Below, one piece after another: positions 33,020 to 40,700 of a stretch of 64,000 bases of DNA; the stretch's first letter is position 1; every line of letters starts with the position of its first letter. The notes under the pieces are model-generated. The model did not search any database. It saw nothing but the letters and a program-made list of their open reading frames with translations, and was not told the DNA's origin. The stretch is from the NCBI GenBank assembly GCA_020073085.1, contig JAIQFV010000005.1:62001-126000 (forward strand), read 5' to 3'. A program made the translations under genes and the position numbers. Source of the DNA: Terriglobia bacterium (GTDB taxonomy: Bacteria; Acidobacteriota; Terriglobia; JAIQFV01).

Positions 33020-34582
33020 TTATGGCAGGGTCGTCCCCACGTAAGTCGTGGTCCCTTGCCCTTTGTCCTGCGCCCGCCAGAACAGGAACATGACATCGTC
33101 ACCTGACTTCAACTTGGCTTCGATCCGACGAAAATCGGTAATGTTATGGACCGGCTCACGATTGATTTCCAGGATGACATCATACCGCTGCAGCCCGACA
33201 TCATCGGCCACGCTGCCGGGCTCAACTCGAGTGATCAAGGCGCCATCCACTTCCTTCAGGTTGAGTTGACGAGCTATTTGGGGAGAGACGTTTTGAATCG
33301 TCATTCCAAATTTGACCTGGCCGGATTCCTTGTCTTCTCCCGTGGTGACCGTTGGCTCGCCGCACCGGTCCGGGAAAACCTTGCATCGATCGAGAATGGT
33401 GACCTGGGCGGTCTGATCCTGCCCGTCGCGCAAATACTTCACCGTCACCGTTTTCTCAAGCGGGGTATCCGCGACAACTTGTACGAGATCATCCCAATTG
33501 CTGATAAACTTCCCGTCGATGGTGCGGATCACGTCGCCCCGCTTCAACCCGGCTTTCTCGGCAGGACCATCCTTCTCAACATTTTCGACGACGACCCCTT
33601 TTCCATCCTTCGCACCAAATGATTTGAGGACCACTTCGCTCTGCGGCCGGCCCGTATGCGAAATGCCGATCGAGCCGCGTTCCACGCGTCCGCGTTCAAT
33701 GAGTTGATTGTAAACCTTGATGGCCGTGTTGGATGGAAGGGCGAATCCATAGCCCTGCCACACGCCGGTGTTTGTGGCGATGGAGGTGTTGATTCCGATG
33801 ACTTCGGCATCCATGTTGATGAGCGGGCCGCCGCTGTTGCCGGGGTTGATCACCGCATCGGTTTGGAGGAACTTCTTAAACTGCGCTCCGGGATCGATCT
33901 GATCGCGGTTCTTCGCGCTGATGATGCCGGCCGTCAAGGTTTGCTCCAGCCCGAATGGACTCCCCACGGCCAAAGCCCAATCGCCGACGTTGACGCTGTC
34001 CGAATTGCCGAACTTTGCGACCGATAATTCGGCTCGAGGCTCAATCTTGATGACCGCCAAATCGGTTTCCGGATCGGCCCCGATCACCTTGACGTTCTTG
34101 TACACGTCGCCATTGGCCAATTTAACGGTAATCCGTTCGGCATCCTTGACCACATGGTTGTTGGTCATGATGTAGCCCTTCTTGTCGACAACGAAGCCGG
34201 ACCCGGAAACTGGGGCAACAAAGCCTTCGGGCGGCTGGGGCCCCTCGAAAAAGTGGAAAAAATCAAAGGGGTCGTCAAACTGGTTCGGCCCGGGGGTCCT
34301 CCGAAGCCGATTGCGGTCGGGCTTGATCTTCAGGTCAGCCGTAATATTAACCACCGCTGGCTCGACGGTCTTGGCAACTTGAGAGAATTGTGACGAGAGT
34401 TGTCGAGGAGCAGGAATTGTGAGCGGTGTGGCGTCGGCCGCGGCCTTTTTGTCGGCCCGCACTCCATGAGTCACAAGGGTCCCGATTAAGATTCCCACGG
34501 CCAGTGTCGAAAAAATGACCAGGCCCGAAAGCAACGCTTTCTGTTTCGAAATTTCCTTCCACCGCTCAATCATTCTAACCAT
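33020..34582 (-). CDS. degP: Do/DegP (HtrA) periplasmic serine protease
   Basis: A 520-residue HtrA protease, anchored by an N-terminal helix (about residues 17-40). The chymotrypsin-like domain has the triad H143 (TNNHVVKDA), D174 (ETDLAVIK) and S250 (NPGNSGGPL), followed by two PDZ domains (residues about 300-400 and 420-515, each with a GxxRxDVI-type phrase). A Phe/Pro/Asp-rich insert (DDPFDFFHFFEG) in the early part resembles the LA loop, typical of DegP, which degrades or refolds misfolded envelope proteins. ATG 34582 has GAGGAG about seven bases upstream; a longer reading start overlaps the promoter. The gene has a leader hairpin and tandem repeats upstream (see separate entries). Confidence 0.96.
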   Translation of the reverse strand: MVRMIERWKEISKQKALLSGLVIFSTLAVGILIGTLVTHGVRADKKAAADATPLTIPAPRQLSSQFSQVAKTVEPAVVNITADLKIKPDRNRLRRTPGPNQFDDPFDFFHFFEGPQPPEGFVAPVSGSGFVVDKKGYIMTNNHVVKDAERITVKLANGDVYKNVKVIGADPETDLAVIKIEPRAELSVAKFGNSDSVNVGDWALAVGSPFGLEQTLTAGIISAKNRDQIDPGAQFKKFLQTDAVINPGNSGGPLINMDAEVIGINTSIATNTGVWQGYGFALPSNTAIKVYNQLIERGRVERGSIGISHTGRPQSEVVLKSFGAKDGKGVVVENVEKDGPAEKAGLKRGDVIRTIDGKFISNWDDLVQVVADTPLEKTVTVKYLRDGQDQTAQVTILDRCKVFPDRCGEPTVTTGEDKESGQVKFGMTIQNVSPQIARQLNLKEVDGALITRVEPGSVADDVGLQRYDVILEINREPVHNITDFRRIEAKLKSGDDVMFLFWRAQDKGQGTTTYVGTTLP

Positions 34583-34620
34583 GAAATGCTCCTCTGCAAC
34601 CCGTTTCTCTTGTCCCTCCA

Positions 34621-34637
34621 GGCCGGAAAACCCGGCC
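34621..34637 (-). promoter_or_regulatory. Hairpin in the degP leader
   Basis: GGCCGG and CCGGCC around a five-base loop, about 40 bases before the degP ATG. It falls between the putative -10 element and the start codon, so it would be in the mRNA leader. It may affect stability or translation. Confidence 0.4.
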
Positions 34638-34673
34638 GTAACACGGACCCTCGCATGCAAACAGTTACCGTGC

Positions 34674-34730
34674 ATTTTAGCACGCGGACTCTTCTTTAGG
34701 CGAGTCTCAAAATTCATTCTCAAAATTCAT
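34674..34730 (-). promoter_or_regulatory. Putative degP promoter region with tandem 13-base repeats
   Basis: On the reverse strand TAAAAT (34674-34679) is a five-of-six -10 element about 92 bases before the degP ATG. A standard -35 box is not evident. Just upstream of where it should lie are two perfect, adjacent 13-base copies, ATGAATTTTGAGA, at 34705-34730. Two tandem sites next to a weak -35 would fit a transcription activator; no regulator can be named. Confidence 0.45.
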
Positions 34731-34813
34731 TCTACATCCTGCGCTTGGGTGCCGCCGCACGAAATGTCCTCTTCGTGGCGTCTCTGGAGGCCCATCGCTC
34801 AGTGGAGAAAATC

Positions 34814-34831
34814 CCGGATTTCGAAATCCGG
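34814..34831. other. Perfect 18-base palindrome between the EamA gene and degP
   Basis: CCGGATTTCGAAATCCGG reads the same on both strands. It stands 83 bases after the end of the EamA gene and well upstream of degP. It could be a dimeric operator or, as RNA, an eight-pair hairpin with a very tight loop. The 331 bases between the two genes (34583-34913) have no coding content. Confidence 0.5.
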
Positions 34832-34913
34832 AACTCAGGCTGCCAGGAAGGTGACCCACTCGGCGCGAGAATACCCCAGCCGATCCGGTCGACACTGCTT
34901 CATGAGGATCCCA

Positions 34914-35795
34914 CTAGGCCATGGGCTCGATGGATATCTTTTCCTTGCTGCGAATCTCGGAGGCGATGATTCCGATAAAGATCAGGCCGCACCCAGCCGC
35001 CATTTGCGCATTCCAGCGCTCATGGAGAGCGTAGTAGGTGACCACCGCGGCAAAGACCGGCTCCATGCTGAAGATGAGGGCGGTTCTTGAGGGAAGGGTA
35101 TGTTTCTGAGCCCAGTTCTGTGTATAGAAGGCGAGGGCGGTTGCCAGGATGGCGGTCACCAGGATTGCCGCCACAATCCTTCCTGAGAGGTGCAAGGGCG
35201 GAATTCCGTTCCTCATCGAAAGGACGCTGGAAGCCACTGCGGTCACGCCAATTTGACCGACCACGAGGACCTTGAGATTTCGGGCGCGCGCATAGTGGCC
35301 GACCACGATGACATGAATTGCAAAACCCACGGCACAAAGGAAGGTCAGGAAGATTCCCCAGTCGATGGGACGGAGCGAACGCGTACCCGTGAGCAGATAC
35401 AGGCCGACCAGCGCGCATGCTGCGCATAGCAGATTGACCGCGGAGGGAATCTTCCGCTTGAGGACCCCTTCAAAGAGAGGAACAAGGATGACCGAAAATC
35501 CCGTGACGAAGGCCGATTTTGAGGGAGTTGTCAGTTCCAACCCTTTGACCTGAAGAGTAAAGCCCACCCAGAGAAGCAACCCAATCCAGACCGCGGCAAC
35601 CAGGTCACTCTTTTGACTCTTTCTGAGATCCCCCCGGAAGAGAACGACCAAGACGAGAGTGGCCACAAGAAACCGCAGGGCCAGAAATTCCAGGGCATCG
35701 ATCCGGGCGATGGCATCTTTGACGATGGTGAAGCTGGTGCCCCAGATAAAGGTGATTCCGAGCAGGGCAAGCTCAGCCTTGGTCTGGATGGACAT
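34914..35795 (-). CDS. EamA (drug/metabolite transporter) family permease
   Basis: A 293-residue inner-membrane protein with ten predicted helices in two EamA halves. The first half starts with LALLGITFIWGTSFTIVKD and has LALRFLVATLVLVVLF; the second half starts near WGIFLTFLCAVGFAIHVIVV and ends with SMEPVFAAVVTYYALHERWN, both typical EamA phrases. These secondary carriers export amino acids, nucleosides or other metabolites; the substrate cannot be told. The C-terminal tail is short and charged. The ATG has no Shine-Dalgarno sequence, only GGTTCCTCCCCC in front, preceded by degenerate GCTGANN heptads. Confidence 0.93.
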   Translation of the reverse strand: MSIQTKAELALLGITFIWGTSFTIVKDAIARIDALEFLALRFLVATLVLVVLFRGDLRKSQKSDLVAAVWIGLLLWVGFTLQVKGLELTTPSKSAFVTGFSVILVPLFEGVLKRKIPSAVNLLCAACALVGLYLLTGTRSLRPIDWGIFLTFLCAVGFAIHVIVVGHYARARNLKVLVVGQIGVTAVASSVLSMRNGIPPLHLSGRIVAAILVTAILATALAFYTQNWAQKHTLPSRTALIFSMEPVFAAVVTYYALHERWNAQMAAGCGLIFIGIIASEIRSKEKISIEPMA

Positions 35796-35803
35796 GGGGG
35801 AGG

Positions 35804-35824
35804 AACCAGCAGTCAGCTATCAGC
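35804..35824. repeat. Short GCTGANN heptad array between EamA and the phosphatidyltransferase gene
   Basis: Three tandem units on the forward strand (AACCAGC, AGTCAGC, TATCAGC), that is GCTGATA, GCTGACT, GCTGGTT reading towards the EamA start codon. The TGA in the first unit is the stop codon of the CDP-alcohol phosphatidyltransferase gene, so the repeat provides the end of that protein. Confidence 0.7.
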
Positions 35825-36413
35825 TCACCTTCGGGCTATTGAGGGTTTCCTTCCAGGTATACAGGCAACGGTGAAATACTGTGACATTGGAGAGCACCGC
35901 AATCACCCACAAGACGGCGGCCATTCGATTGAAAAGGGCCCCGATGATAATCAACACGATCCGCTCTGGCCGCTCCAGGAATCCCACCTTGCATTGAGCG
36001 ATGAGCGATTCCGCCCGGGCTCGGGTATAACTCACCATCACCGAGCCAGCCATCACAATGGCCACCAGGACGACGTAGAAAAATCGCCTCGCCCGGGCAT
36101 AGTAGATGAGCAGACCGATGAACAGCACCACATCGGAGTACCGGTCAATCACGGAATCCAGGAAGGCGCCGAAGTCGGAAACGCGGTTGGTCAGCCGGGC
36201 GACCTGGCCGTCCAACATGTCAAACAACCCCGCAAAAATCACCACCCCGCCCGCGACTAGAAAGCGGTCCTCGGCAAACAGGTAGGCGGCATAGAGATTA
36301 ATGAGCAGTCCGACAATCGTCAGCATGTTCGGGCTGATCCGGAGCAGGGACAGGACATAAACGATCCGGTCGATGATCCATTGACAAACCACGCCGATGG
36401 TATGAGTGATCAT
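35820..36413 (-). CDS. CDP-alcohol phosphatidyltransferase
   Basis: A 197-residue integral membrane enzyme of the CDP-OH family. The signature D-x2-D-G-x2-A-R-x8-G-x3-D-x3-D is complete: D65, D68, G69, A72, R73, G82, D86 and D90. It has about six membrane helices. The family joins CDP-diacylglycerol to an alcohol such as glycerol 3-phosphate or inositol phosphate; the sequence before and after the motif (LTIVGLLINLYAAYLFA, YTRARAESL) is like archaetidyl/phosphatidylinositol-phosphate synthases as well as PgsA, so the alcohol is left open. The stop codon falls inside a heptad repeat, hinting that the last residues were set by the repeat. It follows greA by 30 bases on the same strand. Confidence 0.9.
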   Translation of the reverse strand: MITHTIGVVCQWIIDRIVYVLSLLRISPNMLTIVGLLINLYAAYLFAEDRFLVAGGVVIFAGLFDMLDGQVARLTNRVSDFGAFLDSVIDRYSDVVLFIGLLIYYARARRFFYVVLVAIVMAGSVMVSYTRARAESLIAQCKVGFLERPERIVLIIIGALFNRMAAVLWVIAVLSNVTVFHRCLYTWKETLNSPKVS

Positions 36414-36443
36414 GATGGGTGATGGCGGTTGTGCCGGCAGAGC

Positions 36444-36917
36444 TCAGGGCTTGGAATCATGAATGGTCATCATCTTCAAGACCTCAAATTCCCGGACCCC
36501 CGCTGGAGTGCGGACCTCGATCGCGTCCCCGATCTTTTTGCCTAACAGGCTGCGCCCGATGGGCGAACTGATAGAGATCTTCCCTTGGCTGACATCAGAT
36601 TCTTCGGCGGAGACCAGCGTATAGACGACTTCGGTGTCACGTTGCAAGTCTTTCAGGGTCACGGTCGAGCCAAATGCGATTTCGCCGCGGGGAATCCGGT
36701 CGAAATTCACCATGGAGGCGTCTGCCAGTCGCTTCTTCATTTGGGCTAGCCGCAGCATCAGGTAATCCTTCCGTTCCTTGGCCGCCTGGTATTCGGCGTT
36801 CTCCCTTAAATCACCCAGTGCGCGGGCCCGTTCCAGTTCTTTTGGAAGGACATGATGCAGCTCATGCTCCATCCCTTTGATTTCAGCTTCCAACTGTCTG
36901 ACCACAGCATTCGACAT
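36444..36917 (-). CDS. greA: Transcription elongation factor GreA
   Basis: A 157-residue GreA: N-terminal antiparallel coiled coil with the acidic tip LGDLRENAEYQAA (D36 and E39), which enters the RNA polymerase secondary channel and stimulates transcript cleavage in backtracked complexes, and a C-terminal FKBP-like domain (VSQGKISISSPIGRSLLGKKIGD). Length is normal. The promoter 95-124 bases upstream is among the best in the window. The CDP-alcohol phosphatidyltransferase follows on the same strand after 30 bases and is probably co-transcribed. Confidence 0.97.
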   Translation of the reverse strand: MSNAVVRQLEAEIKGMEHELHHVLPKELERARALGDLRENAEYQAAKERKDYLMLRLAQMKKRLADASMVNFDRIPRGEIAFGSTVTLKDLQRDTEVVYTLVSAEESDVSQGKISISSPIGRSLLGKKIGDAIEVRTPAGVREFEVLKMMTIHDSKP

Positions 36918-37011
36918 GGCATTTAGAGGTGATTCAGCGGAACCACTGAAGCCTGAACCTTTCCTGCCTCAGGCGCATCCGAATTCGACACCGCATCTCC
37001 GGTAAGAGGTT

Positions 37012-37041
37012 TTATAACACATTCAAGAAAAATGAATCAAC
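37012..37041 (-). promoter_or_regulatory. Promoter for greA
   Basis: On the reverse strand TTGATT (37036-37041), an 18-base spacer and TATAAA (37012-37017), a good housekeeping promoter. It gives a leader of about 88 bases. The remainder of the 462-base gap to the flippase (36918-37379) holds only the small reading frame described separately. Confidence 0.55.
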
Positions 37042-37161
37042 CCCGAATAGACCGTAGCCAGGATCGGCCTCCCGACCTTGAGAACCGGGACGACCGCTGT
37101 TTATTTGCCGGGATGCATTTCAAATCAGTGTAGAATAGGCGCGATCAGGAGAGACTTGGGG

Positions 37162-37383
37162 ATGAACCGGTGGGAAAACATCCTCCCGCGAACGCCCTGG
37201 AAATCTCAGGCAGGATCTCCTTCGTTGCAATCCATTTCAGTACTTGGAAGTCCTCTATCAGCCATGCACCAGCTCGTTCTCCGGGCTGCCCATGACATCC
37301 GGCGAAAAAGCGAAACGCGCTCATTGTTAATTCTCCAGAGGAGAACAATCTTCTTCGTTGGTCCGAAACAGAAGCGATCATGA
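37162..37383 (+). CDS. Possible small protein overlapping the flippase start (doubtful)
   Basis: A 73-residue frame starting at ATG 37162, eight bases after AGGAGAG, and ending in the ATGA that starts the flippase gene. A TAGAAT -10-like box lies at 37131-37136. The overlap and the ribosome site argue for a coupled small gene, but the composition (Ser, Arg, Leu, Ile with no pattern) has nothing protein-like and no family is recognised. It may be a leader peptide or chance. Confidence 0.25.
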   Translation: MNRWENILPRTPWKSQAGSPSLQSISVLGSPLSAMHQLVLRAAHDIRRKSETRSLLILQRRTIFFVGPKQKRS

Positions 37384-38864
37384 AGAGAATACTCAAGGCA
37401 AGCACGATGACAGGGGGCGCCGCCGCTTTCAGCCTTCTCGCCAACGCTGTGCGCGTCAAGATTGTCGCAGTGCTGGTGGGAACTGCCGGATTAGGGGTGA
37501 TCTCCTACCTCTACAACCTGGTTCAGCTGGCCTCCTCGGTGAGCAATCTGGGGGTTGGGAGTGGGGTAGTTAAGATGACCAGCCAGAACCTCTCCCGGGG
37601 TGAAGGGGAAGGGATTGACCGGCTTAAAGTCACCGCATTCTCGCCGACCTTCTGGCTGTCCGTTACGGTGTCGCTGGCCCTGATCGCGGCGTCGAAAAAT
37701 CTATCCATCTGGCTCATGGGGGACGCGCGCTACGCGACTTACGTACAACTGGTGGCATTAAGCATTCCGTGTCTGACCCTGAGCCAATCCTTGACCTCCG
37801 TCCTGAATGGGTTCAAGGCGATCCGTGAGATCGCGCTCATTACAGCGGGGGGGGGCTTCATCACCGTGTTGCTGGTCGCCCCGCTGGTATGGAAATACCA
37901 CGTGACCGGAGTGGTGCTGCTTCTGGTTTTACAATCAGTGGCGGTTCTGATCCTGACCCTCCTGTTCTATCACGGGAGAATCCCGGGTCTGGGGGTAATT
38001 CGGGCCCTCTCTTTCCGGGGATTTGACTCGCGCGTGGCCCGCTCGCTTGCGGCCTTTGGGGTCGCAACCTTCCTGCTCAACGTTTTTCAAAGCCTGACAT
38101 TTCTGATGGTCCGCAAGCTGATCCAACAGAGATTTGGAGAGCACGGGGTTGGACTCTATCAGGTGCCTTATGGACTCACGCTCCAGTACTTGAATATCGT
38201 CTTGATTTCGCTGATGACTTACAGCTTGCCGACGATGAGCGCGCTTCGAGAGGAATCGGCTCTGTCTGCTGAATTGAACCACACGCTGCGGGCTTCGGTA
38301 CTGGCCATTGTCCCGATTATCTCTGCCCTCCTTGTCTTGAAAAGATTTCTGGTCTTGCTGCTGTATTCTCCCCAGTTTCTTCCCAGCGTGAGTTTGTTGG
38401 AAATTCAGTTGATCGGAGATTTCTTCAAGGTCGTGGCCTATGTCTTCGGGGTCGCGCTGCTGTCCCGCCCGCGTCTCATCGCCTGGCTGGTATTGGATCT
38501 TTTCTGGGATGCGGTTTTCATCGGTTCCAGTTATTACCTTTTGGGGCGTGTGGGTCTTGTAGGAGTAGCGATCGCATTCCTTGGAGCGTATTTTGTAACG
38601 TCCGTCGGGTTCGCACTTTTCGCGAGGCGAAGCATGAGGATCGGCCTCAACGCCGCGAACCTGAAGTTGATCGGGCTGTCGGTTGTGGCTCTCGCGTCGA
38701 TCGCCTGGGCGGCCCATGCCACGCTGCCCGTCTCAGCCGCAGCCGCAGTCGCTGTCCTGGCCCTCTGGTTAGTGGTGTGTTTTAAGAAGAGCGAGATTCA
38801 AAGGGGTCTTGCCATGCTCAGAAATCTCTCGTGGGGCGACGAGAAATCGGCACTCTTGCCTTGA
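37380..38864 (+). CDS. Polysaccharide flippase, MOP superfamily (Wzx-like)
   Basis: A 494-residue membrane protein with about 12-14 helices and no signal peptide. The N-terminus (ILKASTMTGGAAAFSLLANAVRVKIVAVLVGTAG) and the phrase LIAVVLLVLQSVA-like hydrophobic blocks match the MOP/polysaccharide-synthesis flippases such as WzxE/O-antigen translocases. It flips lipid-linked oligosaccharides across the inner membrane for O-antigen, capsule or exopolysaccharide. No glycosyltransferase lies nearby, so the glycan is unknown. It may fit with the KDO genes later in the window as another envelope-polysaccharide step. ATG 37380 sits in an ATGA overlap with the small frame before it. Confidence 0.85.
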   Translation: MKRILKASTMTGGAAAFSLLANAVRVKIVAVLVGTAGLGVISYLYNLVQLASSVSNLGVGSGVVKMTSQNLSRGEGEGIDRLKVTAFSPTFWLSVTVSLALIAASKNLSIWLMGDARYATYVQLVALSIPCLTLSQSLTSVLNGFKAIREIALITAGGGFITVLLVAPLVWKYHVTGVVLLLVLQSVAVLILTLLFYHGRIPGLGVIRALSFRGFDSRVARSLAAFGVATFLLNVFQSLTFLMVRKLIQQRFGEHGVGLYQVPYGLTLQYLNIVLISLMTYSLPTMSALREESALSAELNHTLRASVLAIVPIISALLVLKRFLVLLLYSPQFLPSVSLLEIQLIGDFFKVVAYVFGVALLSRPRLIAWLVLDLFWDAVFIGSSYYLLGRVGLVGVAIAFLGAYFVTSVGFALFARRSMRIGLNAANLKLIGLSVVALASIAWAAHATLPVSAAAAVAVLALWLVVCFKKSEIQRGLAMLRNLSWGDEKSALLP

Positions 38865-38963
38865 GGTCGGATCGCGTACCTCGCGGCCGTGTTTTTGAGG
38901 GGAGGTCTCTTTGGATCAGGAGGTTGATTGGGAGGCCGTCAGGATCTCATCATTGAAATCGCT

Positions 38964-39923
38964 CTATCGGAAGGAAATCGGCGACAGAGTAAAGCAGAGG
39001 ACAAAAATAATCAGCGAAACAAAGGCCAGCCACTGACGGCCGGGACCAAGCTGGATCTCCTCATCAATGAGGCGAGGATGGCGCGTTCCCAACACCAGCA
39101 TAATGCCCGCCCAGAACAGCCATCCCCCCCAATAGACAACGCCCAATGGTATCAAAGTGATCACAAAAATACGCGAGAGGAGCAAATGCCTCTTTCCGAA
39201 GACGGAGTACAAAATGTGCCCGCCGTCGAGCTGACCAATAGGGAGCAAATTGAGTGCGGTTGCAAAAACTCCGACCCAGGCCGCAAATCCGATGGGGTGC
39301 AGATAGACGTCGTAACCATCGGGGATTTTCATTCGAATAAGCTTTTCCACCACCTTAAAAATCAGTGGATCGCCAAATGCGATCGAACTCCCAGTCCCTG
39401 CGGAAATGGGGACCACTTTGGAGAACATCAGGGACATCACAAGGGCCGGCACCGCAAATACGAACCCGGCGATGGGTCCGGCCACACCGATGTCGAAGAG
39501 GGCTTTACGATGGGTGATTGGGCCTTTAATCCGGATGAACGCGCCCAGGGTTCCAATCAAGGTTGGGGCTGGAATGAAATAAGGAAGGGTGGCGTCGATT
39601 CGATAGATCCTGCAGGCGATATAGTGCCCCATCTCATGGGCCAGAAGAATTCCCAGCAGGGTAAAGGAGAAAGGAACACCCGCCAGCAGAATGGAGGGAT
39701 GAAAGAAAATCGTCAGGAAGAAATCGAGCGAGGGATCGACGCTGTTTTGGGAATGAAACGCGAGGGCCAGCGCCGAGCCGACGACAAGAGTTGTGAAGAT
39801 CGTTCCCACAAATAACAGGCCATGGAGCCAATACTTCGGACGTCGCGGGGCCGGATGCGTATAGTCCTCAAGGGACAGCGTCACAAAAGGTTCTGAAGAC
39901 CGGGATTCAATAGGTTGAGACAT
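38964..39923 (-). CDS. Site-2 protease family (M50) metalloprotease
   Basis: A 319-residue intramembrane protease. The zinc motif HEMGH is at residues 96-100 inside a membrane helix (LGILLAHEMGHYIACR), and the third ligand aspartate D233 is in LNLLPIGQLDGGH. There are about six to eight helices and no PDZ domain, as in the group-3 M50 proteases. Substrates could be anti-sigma factors, and two membrane-linked anti-sigma factors are encoded in this window, but there is no direct evidence. I use ATG 39923: a longer in-frame start would cross the terminator at 39968-40003. Confidence 0.9.
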   Translation of the reverse strand: MSQPIESRSSEPFVTLSLEDYTHPAPRRPKYWLHGLLFVGTIFTTLVVGSALALAFHSQNSVDPSLDFFLTIFFHPSILLAGVPFSFTLLGILLAHEMGHYIACRIYRIDATLPYFIPAPTLIGTLGAFIRIKGPITHRKALFDIGVAGPIAGFVFAVPALVMSLMFSKVVPISAGTGSSIAFGDPLIFKVVEKLIRMKIPDGYDVYLHPIGFAAWVGVFATALNLLPIGQLDGGHILYSVFGKRHLLLSRIFVITLIPLGVVYWGGWLFWAGIMLVLGTRHPRLIDEEIQLGPGRQWLAFVSLIIFVLCFTLSPISFR

Positions 39924-39967
39924 CGCAGGAATGAGCCTTTCCCCCTGGGACGACCTTCGGTCCGGGG

Positions 39968-40003
39968 AAAATAAAAAAGCGAGACCATCCAGCTCTGTCT
40001 CGC
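39968..40003 (-). terminator. Intrinsic terminator of the HU gene
   Basis: On the reverse strand GCGAGAC (39997-40003), an 11-base loop and GTCTCGC (39979-39985), followed by TTTTTTATTTT. This is a textbook rho-independent terminator about 67 bases after the HU stop. It separates HU from the M50 gene. Confidence 0.85.
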
Positions 40004-40069
40004 CTTCAACGAGTTCCTTCGAACCCTGCGAAAACCCTCGCACGGCTCTGTGACTTTCATACACCCCAG

Positions 40070-40336
40070 CTAATCAAGATGCAGTTCTTTGCCGGGCTTG
40101 AATCGAACCGCTTTGCCGGGCTTGATGGCGACTTCAGCCCCGGTGCGGGGGTTGCGGCCAATCCCGGTCTTGCGAGGCTTCACGTTGAAAACCCCGAAGC
40201 CGCGCAATTCAATGCGCTCGCCCCTTTTCAAGGCATCCTTCATGGCCTCGAAGACGCCTTCCACTGCCATTTCCGCTTTGGTCTTGGAGATCCCCGTCTT
40301 ATTCACCACTTCATTCACAATGTCGAGCTTGATCAA
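40070..40336 (-). CDS. HU/IHF family DNA-binding protein
   Basis: An 88-residue histone-like protein. The helical N-terminus (DIVNEVVNKTGISKTKAEMAVEGVFEAMKDAL) and the beta-arm with GRNPRTGAEV, whose proline wedges DNA, are diagnostic of the HU/IHF family; HU and IHF subunits cannot be told apart here. The start is the TTG at 40336 because a perfect AAAGGAGG lies five bases before it; this gives the usual length, whereas the GTG at 40360 would place that ribosome site inside the gene. It has its own strong promoter (40419-40448) and an intrinsic terminator, so it is a single-gene unit. Confidence 0.95.
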   Translation of the reverse strand: MIKLDIVNEVVNKTGISKTKAEMAVEGVFEAMKDALKRGERIELRGFGVFNVKPRKTGIGRNPRTGAEVAIKPGKAVRFKPGKELHLD

Positions 40337-40418
40337 GGCGTCCTCCTTTGTTTCCATCACTCTGCAGCGCGGGGCGATGTCGGCATGGAACTCATCCAGC
40401 GCAAAGAAAAGAGAACTT

Positions 40419-40448
40419 ATGCTAATGAACCGTGCGCATTTGTGTCAA
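40419..40448 (-). promoter_or_regulatory. Promoter for the HU gene
   Basis: On the reverse strand a perfect -35 TTGACA (40443-40448), an 18-base spacer and TAGCAT (40419-40424). The expected start near 40411 gives a leader of about 75 bases ending in AAAGGAGG before TTG 40336. Confidence 0.6.
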
Positions 40449-40700
40449 GGGTTATCTCATCGCCTTGTATTATCGTTGGTTGGGTCTTCACAAAGTTGAC
40501 GTGGCATGGCACACGGTGAATCGACGATTCTTTGGAGTGAGTGGTGACCTGCCATTTGGTGGGGAAGGCCGGACGGGATCCTACCGGGGGCGAGTAATCA
40601 GTCTCCGGTTTCTCGATGCCGGCAGGGCGGCGAGGGCTGACAGGGCCTCTGAATGCCCGGTGTCACTGCCGGCCTACCGGTACTAATTCGTTGCCCGGTA
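40449..40700. other. Non-coding stretch upstream of HU
   Basis: Between the HU promoter and the DUF420 stop there is no gene that I can support. It has a 9-base direct repeat, CCGGTACTA, at 40677-40685 and 40695-40703, the second copy covering the DUF420 stop. The rest is unremarkable. Confidence 0.4.

Noticed and set aside
39924-40064. N-terminal extension of the M50 protease
   Set aside because: It would run through the intrinsic terminator of the HU gene; its residues are also not family-like.
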